From NCBI GenBank assembly GCA_006386115.1, contig VFIW01000028.1:205416-269415 (forward strand): 64,000 bases of DNA, read 5' to 3'. Below, piece after piece: positions 28,162 to 37,464 of the stretch (position 1 is the stretch's first letter; each line of letters begins with the position of its first letter). Below the pieces are notes generated by a model. That model was not told where the DNA came from. It did no database searches and saw nothing but the letters and a program-made list of their open reading frames with translations. A program made the translations under genes and the position numbers. The DNA comes from Globisporangium splendens (Eukaryota; Oomycota; Peronosporomycetes; Pythiales; Pythiaceae).

Positions 28162-28956
28162 ATGGCGTCGCTGAGCGCCAAGATCGAGCTCTCGGCGAAA
28201 GGGATCCCGGTCAACTGGGACGGCAAGAACTGGGAGTATTACAAAGCGATGATGAGGGCGATTTTCGGAGAGAACGAGCTCTTGGAGATCGCAACTGGAA
28301 CGCTGAAGGAGGACCAAAACTGGGACGACGCACGCAAGGCGAAATTCAAGACCCAACAAGCGAAGATCTTCCGCCTCATCATGAGTTCACTGAACATGAA
28401 TCTCGCGAATAAATTTCTGAACCACCAGTGTGGATCAGATATCTGGGCAGACTTTGTGAAGACGTACGAGGGACATGCAGACCCGCTTCGCAAGTCGTTT
28501 GAGATCCGGCGTTTGGTTCAGCAACTCCAAAACTACGAATGCAAGCACGGCGATATGGAGACTCACATCACCGCCATGTTTCGCATCCGTGACCGTCTTG
28601 CGCTCTTACAACATGCCGTACAGAGCGAAGACATGATTGCTGCTCTACTCAAGGCAATGCCGAAATCTCAAGAGTATCGCGAACTGAAGAGATCGATTCG
28701 AATTGGAGCGAGCGCGCAGAACTACACCCCTGAAGGCGTGCGCGATATGATTCTGCTAGCAGAGGCCGAAATGCTCGAAGAAGATACGTGTGAGCGGAAG
28801 ATCGCAATGAGTTTGCGTGACGACGGCAGCCTGAGAAAGCGCTCCAAGCACCAGAAGCAAAAGAAATCGCAACCTTCAAGTGCGAAACAAGGTTCGTGTT
28901 ACCGATGCGGTGAGCAAGGACATATTGCACGATATTGTCCAAGCCCATTACCGTGA
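28162..28956 (+). CDS. gag: Element E Gag, 264 aa
   Basis: The frame begins MASLSAKIEL. It has a copia-type UBN2/Gag core (NWDGKNWEYYKAMMRAIF, FLNHQCGSDIWADFVKTYEG, LKAMPKSQEYRELKRSI), then a basic stretch and one CCHC knuckle, CYRCGEQGHIARYC, close to the end. It overlaps the pol frame by 43 nt (28914-28956). No classical heptamer is visible in that overlap, so how pol is expressed is unclear. Confidence 0.92.
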   Translation: MASLSAKIELSAKGIPVNWDGKNWEYYKAMMRAIFGENELLEIATGTLKEDQNWDDARKAKFKTQQAKIFRLIMSSLNMNLANKFLNHQCGSDIWADFVKTYEGHADPLRKSFEIRRLVQQLQNYECKHGDMETHITAMFRIRDRLALLQHAVQSEDMIAALLKAMPKSQEYRELKRSIRIGASAQNYTPEGVRDMILLAEAEMLEEDTCERKIAMSLRDDGSLRKRSKHQKQKKSQPSSAKQGSCYRCGEQGHIARYCPSPLP

Positions 28957-31900
28957 GTGGGGTCACAGCAGCGGCTGGAGGCGAGCAGAAACACAGAATC
29001 AATATGAAGACGGCAGGCGCAGCTGCAAAGAAACGTGCTGGGACTTGTGTCTCGACACGTGATCGGAAAAAGCTGCAGAGGCAAACTCAAAAACGTGTCA
29101 ACGACAACGATGGAGATCGTCCAAAGCAAGTGAATGCTGACCTAGTGGATCCTGATTCAGGCGAAGCAGAGACGGAAGTACTTGCGTGCTACGACGAAAG
29201 AGGCATCGATGTTGACCGAGCGAATCCTGAAGAAGATGAAGCAAACCTTGAAGCAGGAACTACCGATATTATTGAAGAAATGAGCGATAATGCCGCACAG
29301 TCTCCATGTGAATGGCACTTTGACACTGGGTGCAACATTCATATTGTGGGTTGCAAGGATTACTTCACTACCTACCGTGACTTCCGCGAGGAAGAGAAAT
29401 GCGAAGGAAGTTTGACTGGCTTTGTGAGGCAGGCGAACGTGACGGCGAAAGGAACGGGTCGCATCTTGTTGACGACGCGATGCGGAAGCAAGAACGGAGC
29501 GGGAAAAGATACTGTATTCTTCCTGGATGATGTGATGTTTGTTCCGCACGCTGCGTCCAACCTTTTGTCACCTGGTCTAGCGATCAGACAAGGGTTCGAG
29601 TTGGAGTTCGACAAATCGAGAAATGCGTTGCAGTTGTGGAAGAATGGCGAGCTTTGCGTAGAAGCCGAGCACGATGAAGAAAACGACATTTGGCCGTTCA
29701 CAGCGTACAACAATTTCCTCAATACGAACGTCGAGATCCCGCAGAAGAGTAGAGTGGTTGGATACACTCGTGCTGATGGTGTGGCTGACCTGCGAACGTG
29801 GCATACGCGTTTAGGCCATACTTGCCCGCAGTACCTGAAGATCATGGTGGATCGAGGGATGGTGGAGGGCATGCAACTGAAGAAGCGCGATAACATTTTT
29901 TGCGACGCTTGCCAGCTAGCCAAGCAGAGACGCAAGACGCATGCAAGAGAGATCGCGCATGACACCAAACACCCAAACGAGGTTGTGTATGCAGACCTCT
30001 TGAGCCCAGGACATCACAGCAAAGGAAATGTCAGCCAAATGCTGGTGATCATGGATGGGTATTCGCGCTTCCTGTCGATTTATCTGTTGAAATGCAAAGC
30101 AGATACGAATGCGCGAATGATGGACTACGTGAAATTGGTCGAGCGCCAAGCTGAACCTTTCAAGGTGAAACTCGTGGTGACCGACAAAGGCACGGAGTTC
30201 GAGAATAAGGAGATCAAGCACTGGTATGCATCGCAGGGAATCGCACACCTGATAGTGGGACCGAGAGCACAGCAGCAGAATCCAGTTGAACGTGCAAATC
30301 AATCGATTTTGAAGATGATCAAGGTGCAGCTCAAACATTCTGGATTGCCTCCAGTACTGTGGACCGATGCAGCGACAAATGCGGTTTACATAAAGAACCG
30401 TGTATACACAAAGGGGACGAACGGCGTCACACCATGGGAAAAGTTCCACACCAAGCGCCCAGATTTGCATCATATTCGGACATTTGGAGCAATTGCGTAC
30501 GCTCACGTGCCAAGATCAGAGCGCAGCAACAAACTCGATGACAATTGCGTTGTTGGGTACCTCTTGGGCTATGAGGAAGGTGTTATTGGCTGCAAGATCT
30601 ACTGTCCTGAGAGCAGAACAAGAAGGTTTGTCTCTGACGTTCAAGTGAACGAGAACATCCTCTATAAGGACAGGCACAAGTCAGAAGCGCAAAGCGAATT
30701 CGAGAGATGGTTCCAGCCTGACACTCCGATCGATGAGGAGGGGAACCTTGAGATTGAATCGAACGAAGAGTCAGACATCGACCAAGACGTTGAAAGCACC
30801 GTAAGCAATGATTCTATGTACGCGAACAAAAATGAAGGTCGTGCGTCCAGCGAACGATTCAGCAAATTGAAGATCGACAACATCAGAAGCGAAGACACCG
30901 CAGAAGACCACGATGAGCCTATGTGTGTCATTGGTGGAAGCGACAGAGCTGAAGATGATGCCGACAAAGTAACGATCGAATTCACTACCGAAGATGTTGA
31001 TGCAGAACCTGCAAATGTGGGCGATGACAGCGAGGGTAACGAGATCGCAAGCGAAATCAGAGTAGGCAATGAGATTGCTAGCTACAATCAACATGAAAAT
31101 GTTGGTCAAGAGACGTGTTTGAACATGTCTGAGAGTGAACATGATAGTGACAGTGATGGCGTTGGCTCAGAGAATAGTGACTCCGACGGTGAACCGAGCG
31201 AATGGCAGTTCCTTGCTGCTGACGCAAATGCAAACCATTCCCTGATTGAACGCACTGAGTACGACGAAGCGGAAAGTGTGCAGGAAATCAACGATGAACT
31301 CCATTCGCGTGACAATGAATATGTCATGGAATCGCTCCAGAACGAATGTAACTACGAGTCCAAGCCTGTGGTGTACAACGATGGCGATGATGGGGATGAT
31401 CCGTGGAGTGATGACAAAGACATTTGTGGTGAGTTTGAAGAGCAGAGCAGTATGAAAATCGAATTACCTGAAGTGGGCGAACACGCGTCATCGAGCGGCG
31501 CAGATGTGACACAAGGCCATAAGCGGCTGGATGCTGAAGTACGAGGGTGTGAGCCGATTTTGCCTGAAACGTCTACCACCTTGTCGATCGATACAAGAAT
31601 GCACACGGATCAACATGGGCTAATGCCTACACAAATGATTGGAAGCAGAAGAAAGTTACCAGTCGAGTACGAAGAAGACGAACACACAAGACCAAAACGC
31701 AACGTGAAGCTCCCAAAAAAGTATGACGATTTCTTGATCTATTCAGCGCTGAATAGAAAGGAGAAATACACTGATCGATTGCGTCCACAAGACATTCGAG
31801 TTCCACGAAACTATCGCGAAGCTATGCGATCGCTGCAGATGATTGAATGGAAGCGAGCTATGGATGAGGAGATGAACGCACTCCGTGCCAAACAAGTCCT

Positions 31901-33362
31901 GGAGCCAATTGATCGTATTCCAGAGGAGAAACACGCAATTTCGTCACGATGGGTGTTGTCAGTGAAGACCGACAATGAAGGATACATCGAGAAGTACAAG
32001 GCACGTCTTGTTGCGAGGGGATTTAAGCAGATCATGGGTGTGGACTTCCACGAGACATTTTCGCCCGTTGCTCGAATCTCTTCCTTCCGGCTGCTCCTTG
32101 CACTGGCCACGCATCTGAACTTGAAATTGTGGCAAGCGGACATCAATACAGCATACCTGAACGCTGAACTTCATGAAGTACAGTACCTACAAGGGATTGA
32201 AGGATTTCCTGGACCGAATGCGTACGTAGTACGAAAGGCGCTGTATGGCCTGCGCCAATCAGGTCGCGAGTGGAACTCGGAGATAAACAAATGGTTTGTC
32301 GAAAACAAGTTCAAGAGATGCAGAACTGAACCGTGTCTGTACGTGTTCGACATGGACGGCATTCTTGCACTCGTGTTGGTGTACGTCGATGACTTGATCT
32401 GCGCAACGAACTACGAAGCCTTCAAGACGGACCTTTTCAAGAAACTGGACAACAAGTACGGGATCAAAGACTTGGGAAAGCTGCATCAATATCTAGCCAT
32501 TCAAGTGGAACAGAACGAGAAATCGATCACAATCCACCAGGAACAATACGCGAAGACAATCCTCGAGCGGTTTGGTTTCGATAGCGGCTCGAACTCAACG
32601 CGGATCCCAATGGAAGCAACTGCGAAATACACAAGCAACACAAAGCCAAAGGAAGAAAGTGAAAGAGAGAAGTTCGCTTACAGGGAGGCAATTGGAGCCC
32701 TGATGTACCTCGTGACATGCACGCGACCAGACATGACGTATGCGGTCGGACAGCTCAGTCGTTTCGTGGAAAACCCTAGTGAGCAGCACGTCGGTGGCGT
32801 CAAGAAAATCCTCCGATACCTCATTGGCACCAAGCGCAAAGGAATCACGTACCACCGCGGCGAAACGATTGACTTGGGTATCCATGTGCACGGGTTCGCT
32901 GATAGTGATTGGGCGGGCGACTTGGAGACGCGTAAGAGCACTACGGGCTTTGTTTTCACTCTGAGTGGAGGAGCAGTTTCCTGGACGTCACGACGCCAGA
33001 CGATTACTGCCCAGTCGACAGCAGAAGCTGAATATGTTGCTGCCTGTGAAGCATGTATGGAAGGCAAGACACTACTCAATCTGTTGCGAGAGATCAAACC
33101 AGATGAAGAGAGCGAGCTGATAATCGGAGTTGATAACCACAGTTCATACATCATGGCGACCGATCCAACGTTTAGCAGAAAGACGAGGCATATCGAGATG
33201 AAATGGCATTACGTCAGAGAGCAGGTCGAGAATGGACACGTGCGACTCTGGAAGGTAAAGAGTGCGGAGAACCCTGCAGATCTCTTTACGAAGCCGCTGC
33301 CGAAAGACAAATTGATCAAGCTCACAGCCATTATCGGGATGAACACACCTGAAACAGATTGA
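28914..33362 (+). CDS. pol: Element E pol: protease, integrase, RT, RNase H
   Basis: The frame is open after a TGA at 28911; the nominal start at 28935 is TTG, so it is probably made as a Gag-Pol fusion. It shows the protease WHFDTGCN (about residue 130), the GAG-pre-integrase and HHCC region (TWHTRLGH, CDACQLAK), an integrase DDE (YADLLSPG, VTDKGTEFEN, NPVERANQ), RT (ARLVARGFKQ, ADINTAYLNAEL, VYVDDLI), RNase H (FADSDWAGD, STAEAEYVA) and a C-terminal ENPADLFTKPLP. An unusually long acidic Ser/Glu/Asp-rich region of about 330 residues lies between integrase and RT. No lesion is visible. Confidence 0.94.
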   Translation, partial: ARTYCTILSKPITVSGVTAAAGGEQKHRINMKTAGAAAKKRAGTCVSTRDRKKLQRQTQKRVNDNDGDRPKQVNADLVDPDSGEAETEVLACYDERGIDVDRANPEEDEANLEAGTTDIIEEMSDNAAQSPCEWHFDTGCNIHIVGCKDYFTTYRDFREEEKCEGSLTGFVRQANVTAKGTGRILLTTRCGSKNGAGKDTVFFLDDVMFVPHAASNLLSPGLAIRQGFELEFDKSRNALQLWKNGELCVEAEHDEENDIWPFTAYNNFLNTNVEIPQKSRVVGYTRADGVADLRTWHTRLGHTCPQYLKIMVDRGMVEGMQLKKRDNIFCDACQLAKQRRKTHAREIAHDTKHPNEVVYADLLSPGHHSKGNVSQMLVIMDGYSRFLSIYLLKCKADTNARMMDYVKLVERQAEPFKVKLVVTDKGTEFENKEIKHWYASQGIAHLIVGPRAQQQNPVERANQSILKMIKVQLKHSGLPPVLWTDAATNAVYIKNRVYTKGTNGVTPWEKFHTKRPDLHHIRTFGAIAYAHVPRSERSNKLDDNCVVGYLLGYEEGVIGCKIYCPESRTRRFVSDVQVNENILYKDRHKSEAQSEFERWFQPDTPIDEEGNLEIESNEESDIDQDVESTVSNDSMYANKNEGRASSERFSKLKIDNIRSEDTAEDHDEPMCVIGGSDRAEDDADKVTIEFTTEDVDAEPANVGDDSEGNEIASEIRVGNEIASYNQHENVGQETCLNMSESEHDSDSDGVGSENSDSDGEPSEWQFLAADANANHSLIERTEYDEAESVQEINDELHSRDNEYVMESLQNECNYESKPVVYNDGDDGDDPWSDDKDICGEFEEQSSMKIELPEVGEHASSSGADVTQGHKRLDAEVRGCEPILPETSTTLSIDTRMHTDQHGLMPTQMIGSRRKLPVEYEEDEHTRPKRNVKLPKKYDDFLIYSALNRKEKYTDRLRPQDIRVPRNYREAMRSLQMIEWKRAMDEEMNALRAKQVLEPIDRIPEEKHAISSRWVLSVKTDNEGYIEKYKARLVARGFKQIMGVDFHETFSPVARISSFRLLLALATHLNLKLWQADINTAYLNAELHEVQYLQGIEGFPGPNAYVVRKALYGLRQSGREWNSEINKWFVENKFKRCRTEPCLYVFDMDGILALVLVYVDDLICATNYEAFKTDLFKKLDNKYGIKDLGKLHQYLAIQVEQNEKSITIHQEQYAKTILERFGFDSGSNSTRIPMEATAKYTSNTKPKEESEREKFAYREAIGALMYLVTCTRPDMTYAVGQLSRFVENPSEQHVGGVKKILRYLIGTKRKGITYHRGETIDLGIHVHGFADSDWAGDLETRKSTTGFVFTLSGGAVSWTSRRQTITAQSTAEAEYVAACEACMEGKTLLNLLREIKPDEESELIIGVDNHSSYIMATDPTFSRKTRHIEMKWHYVREQVENGHVRLWKVKSAENPADLFTKPLPKDKLIKLTAIIGMNTPETD

Positions 33363-33389
33363 GGTCCAAAGTATCTTTGGAGGGAAGAG

Positions 33390-33598
33390 TGACAGAATAC
33401 CGGTTTTATGATCAGTATTTGGGAAAGGTCTCGGTAGTGCAATGGTATGGCAGTTGGTAGTAAACAGACTGGGCATGGTCTGCATGCATGTGTAGTGAGC
33501 TCGTCACACAGGTGGCGAGCTCAGTCTCCAAGAACAAGTCTCTGTAACAAGTTGTATATCTTTTGGTGTAGCAACAGGGTGAGTGTGCGTTTACGACA
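33390..33598 (+). repeat. 3' LTR of element E
   Basis: About 209 bp, preceded by the purine tract ggagggaagag and followed by accac. Confidence 0.95.
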
Positions 33599-33638
33599 AC
33601 CACGTGCGGCGCGCACAAACGAGAGCGAGAAAGGAGGC

Positions 33639-35059
33639 ATGATGGGGCACTTCGACCTGGCAGCGCAGCTCCGCGCGCAACTGAGCGCCCAGGCGATGCA
33701 GCAGCAGTTCGCTCCATGGCCAGCGCCGTTGCCGCTTGCTGAACCCGTGGACACCGTCGCTGGCGTCGACGGCGCTCAAGATACCACCAGTTCCGACAGC
33801 TCAGACCATCAGAGTGCAAAGAAGCAAAAGACGACGACCACGCCCAAAACAAGCGACACAAGTGGGCGTCGTCGTAAGAAGCCGACGTACTACGTGCGCA
33901 AGGTCGCTTTCAAAATGACTCGTGGCTTTTCTTATTGCTTTCTCAAAGGTCTCAGTATCGTGCTGATGTGTTCGTGCTCCGTAGGATGAGATGAAAGAGC
34001 TGCAGCTGGAGATTGACGCGTTGCAAGCGCGACTCCAGACTCTGGAGGAGGCGAAGAGACTTGGGGTCAGTCCGAGTGAATTGGGTGATCTCAACAACAC
34101 TGTTGACATGCATCTGCGAGATGTAGTCCACAGTCAGCAGCTCTCCATCGCGAGTGTCCAGTCGGTGCTGGGTGGTTACTTGGTACGAGCATATTAGTCG
34201 CTCGTACCTTTTCTAATGTTGTATTTCTTGTCCGCTTAGCATTTATGTCTCTGTGCTTGATCTTTAGAACAAAACAGACCGACTCCCGCATGAATCGACC
34301 ATCTGCCTCGGCAAAGACCGAGCAGAGCGCCATGCGACGCTATTGGCCATGAAAGACAAGAAGCTGGAGGATTCGTTGCGGTACCTGGCAGAGCGAACGA
34401 GGTTCTTGGATCCGATGATACCTCATGCAGAATCGTGTCGGTACATCGCGCCATCGGGAACGTATTGCTGCATGTGCCTCGACATTACACATTTTGAAGG
34501 AGCCAAAAGTGCCAAGCAGGTGTTTGACGCCCTCATGTTTTACTTTTTCAACATGGAAATCAGTATCTCAGAAATAGTCGGTGACCTCACGATTCGAGAA
34601 GACGACGGTGTGTGGCATGATGGCGTGTTCCAGAGCCGCATCGTGTCGAATGTGACCCAAGACGTCCAAGTTGAAATAAACTCGGCCATGTTCAGTGCGT
34701 TCTACGACCGGCACGACGAGTACGGCGGGGGGCGGCCGTTTGGCGTGATCGCGAGTGATTTCGTGAATGTCGATGAGTTGCACCCATACCTCCCGACCAA
34801 ACGGGTTCGTGAGGACGTTACTGCGCTGCTGACAGTCAGCTCGGAAACTCGCACGAAGATCAACGCGTACGGCGAGCAAGAAGAGGAGCTCGTGGTCGTT
34901 CTGACGCGATCGTGCTTACTTCGGTTGGATCATGGCGAGTTGTCATTACCGCCACACGTGGTTCAGCTGATGCGAGACAGTATTGGCAAGTGGGGGAACG
35001 CGATGCTCTTGAAAGCAAGAGAGATCGTATATTCACAAGTTCCAGGTTCGAGCCGATAA
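33639..35059 (+). CDS. bZIP-like/START-like protein, cluster gene 1
   Basis: Three exons are read: 33639-33902, 33985-34182 and 34268-35059, about 417 aa. Exon 1 ends in a basic cluster (GRRRKKPTYYVRK). Exon 2 gives a leucine-zipper-like helix (DEMKELQLEIDALQARLQTLEE). Exon 3 carries a ~210-residue domain (RYLAERTRFLDP, VFDALMFYFFNMEISISEIVGDLTIRED, VDELHPYLP) that I take to be START-like. The basic part lacks the usual bZIP Asn. The introns are short, and the first falls exactly between the basic region and the zipper. Copia E lies 40 bp upstream and may have displaced the promoter or an N-terminal extension. The probable role, a DNA-binding regulator with a ligand-type domain, is inference. 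Confidence 0.75.
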
Positions 35060-35685
35060 TTCAACCAATTTTCGCAGTAAACAGTACCAGAATACTCTGC
35101 AAGAAGCTACTTGGGTGTGTGAGGTCAAGTCTTTCCCGTGGATATGCAAGGCGGTAAATAGTGATCTTGTACAACTCCACAATGTCGCCAGAGATCAGGG
35201 ATCCAGAATTGAGGCTGTAGAATCCGCTCACTAGCCGTTATATACAGCAGTAAACAAGACTAATCTTAAAACAACGATCAAATTCGAAATATCTGATCAC
35301 TCGAACTAGGCAAGTCACAGCGCATTCCACTTCCATCGCTGCTGCTGCAAAAAGCTCACATTAGAAACGCGATTTTCGCGGCAAGATCGCGTTTTGGTTT
35401 CGTGTGGCGGGGGAAAGTCACATTAGAACCCTTCAATTAAATCACCTTCACAAAGTAGTACGTGGCGATGCTCAAAGGATCGATCATCTGATCCATTATA
35501 TAAGTTATTTAACATAAATTATGTATAAATGTATAATGAGCAGATACTGGATGCTCGACATGTTGAGGCAAAGTAGAAGCAAGCCGACACCTTGAGGCAA
35601 AGCCGAATTGGGAGTCGTGAGTGCTGGTCATTTCCCACATCGCGAAAGCAACACGAATTTGTCAACCTGGTGTCACCATTCCCAA
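35060..35685. other. Intergenic, AT-rich, no gene seen
   Basis: It contains a 9-bp inverted repeat (35365-35373 with 35386-35394) flanked by two copies of tcacattagaa. Nothing else is recognised. Confidence 0.6.
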
Positions 35686-37161
35686 ATGCGCAATCAAGCG
35701 ACTGTCATGAATGATGGCGCGCAATCGCTGCGTCAACACGGCGCGTTTGTGCGTGATTTTGCGTCGACAGAGGCGCGTAAACGCACTGGCGATTCCAGTG
35801 GCACCACCAAGTTCCTTCTCCCCCGTCCAATCCTTTCAGCAGAAGGCACGTGCAGCACTGATAGCTACGAAAATAGCAAGTGTTCGCAGCAGCACGGTCC
35901 CGAAAATCCAAAGAAACCGAGACAGGAAGCAGCAGGAAAGCGGGCGAATGGCAACGCGGTAGCGCGGCGACAGAGGAAAGCGACGTACCACGTGCGCAAG
36001 GTTCGTGGAATATGACGTGTTGTCTTCGGTGAGATGCTCCTGACGCTCACTCCGATTATTATATAAAAATGCACGTTGGGTGGTTCTATAATAGGAAGAG
36101 AAGAGCAGCCTGCTGGCGGAGCTGAAGAGGTTGCAAGCTCAAGTGCAAACGCTTCAGAACCAAAAGTGCTGCGACCAAGCGACTCTAGACCATACCACCA
36201 GTGTTGCCAATCCGCTGTTGCGAGACGTCGTGCAAGAGCAAGAGTGCGCCATTGCGAGTGTTCAGTCCGTCGTCAGCGGCTACCTGGTAAGTGACACCTC
36301 GTCGTACTGAGTGCGACGCACTCGACTGACATGAGTCAATTTGTCCTGTGCACCTAGAGCAAACAGACCAGCCTTCCCTTTCAAGTGAACATCGCTCTGG
36401 GCAAAGATCCAAGCAAGCGTCATGCTACTCTTGTGGCGATCAAGGAGACTCAAATTCGGAACTCGCTGCGGTACCTCACGGAGCGGACTCGGTTTCTGGA
36501 TCCAAGTGCACCGCACGCTGAATCCTCTCAGTGTGTGACCCCAAACGGAGGGTTTTGCTGGCGACGCCTCGACCGCACGGTCTTTGAGACCGCCAAGAGC
36601 ACGCGGCAAGTGTTTGATGCGCTCATATTCTTTCTGCTCAACAAGGAGATCATTATCTCCGAGGTACTTGGAGACCTCACGCTCCGTGAAGACGACAGCG
36701 CGTGGCACCAAGGCGTGTTTCAGAGCCGCATCGTGTCGAACGTGACCCGTGACGTCCAGGTGGAAACGAATTCAGCCCTGTTTAGCGCGTTCTACGACCA
36801 GCACGACACGTGTGGGGGAGGTCGGCCGTTTGGCGTCATCACCACCGACTTCGTGAATGCTGATGAACTGTATCCATACTCCCCCACTGAACGGGTACGT
36901 TCCGATGTCACAGCGGTCTCGACCATTACCTCAGAAGTCCGCACAGGAGTCAACTCAAGTGGTGAGGAGGAAGACGAGCTGGTGGTCGTCTTGACGAGAG
37001 TCTGTTTGCTCCAGCTGCACAATACCGAGTTGCAGTTGCCATCGTCTGTTATTCAAGAAATACGCGACAACATTGGTAAGTGGGGGGAACTAATGCTCAC
37101 GACAGTGAAGGAGACCGTTTATCGCCAAGCTGCACACCAAGTAAAGCTGATGAAATCGTAG
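35686..37161 (+). CDS. bZIP-like/START-like protein, cluster gene 2
   Basis: Exons are 35686-36000, 36095-36286 and 36358-37161, about 436 aa. The ATG at 35686 is preferred; 35707 is possible. The basic region is RRQRKATYHVRK, and the zipper helix EEKSSLLAELKRLQAQVQTL begins right after intron 1. Exon 3 holds the family domain (RYLTERTRFLDP, VFDALIFFLLNKEIIISEVLGDLTLRED, DELYPYSPTERVR, ELVVVLTR). Splice sites are GT-AG and introns are 94 and 71 nt. It is collinear with gene 1. Confidence 0.75.
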
Positions 37162-37464
37162 CTGCTAGAGGGAGGATTTGATTATGTGGTAGGCTGGACG
37201 CACAGCAGGACGCATGCGGCGCTTGGACTATTCAGATATCAGAAATGGCAGCACAGATTCACAATGTCCACCTCCGGGGACAAAGTTGCATTTTTATCTT
37301 CGACAGCTACCGGCTTATTGGTATTCCACGGGCAAGTAGCTAGCAACGTCAAGTATTGTGGGTGAATGATCATCACTAGCTTTCAGATCGCTTCACGATA
37401 TTTTGGACAAAGTGAGACCTGCACAGTAGCCCAAATACAACGAGCGCTTGTGCACTGGATATAG
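37162..37464. other. Intergenic, no gene seen
   Basis: No coding signal was found. The missing start or first exon of the membrane protein may have been here, but nothing supports one. Confidence 0.4.

Larger units (their letters stand above)
27880..33598 (+). mobile_element. Ty1/copia element E, apparently intact and young
   Basis: LTRs are 27880-28087 and 33390-33598 and appear almost identical. The perfect 5-bp duplication accac lies at 27875-27879 and 33599-33603. The primer-binding site begins at 28088 and matches an anticodon stem-loop rather than a tRNA 3' end. Gag and pol are both open, pol one frame -1 from gag. A purine tract, ggagggaagag, precedes the 3' LTR. The 3' LTR ends 40 bp before the ATG of the first bZIP-like gene. 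Confidence 0.96.

Noticed and set aside
28914..28956. Classical slippery heptamer for copia E gag/pol
   Set aside because: The 43-nt overlap contains no X XXY YYZ sequence in the gag frame.
33447..33638. Coding start of cluster gene 1 inside the copia LTR
   Set aside because: The frame happens to be open from within the LTR, but the paralogue aligns at 33639, and the upstream residues come from the transposon.
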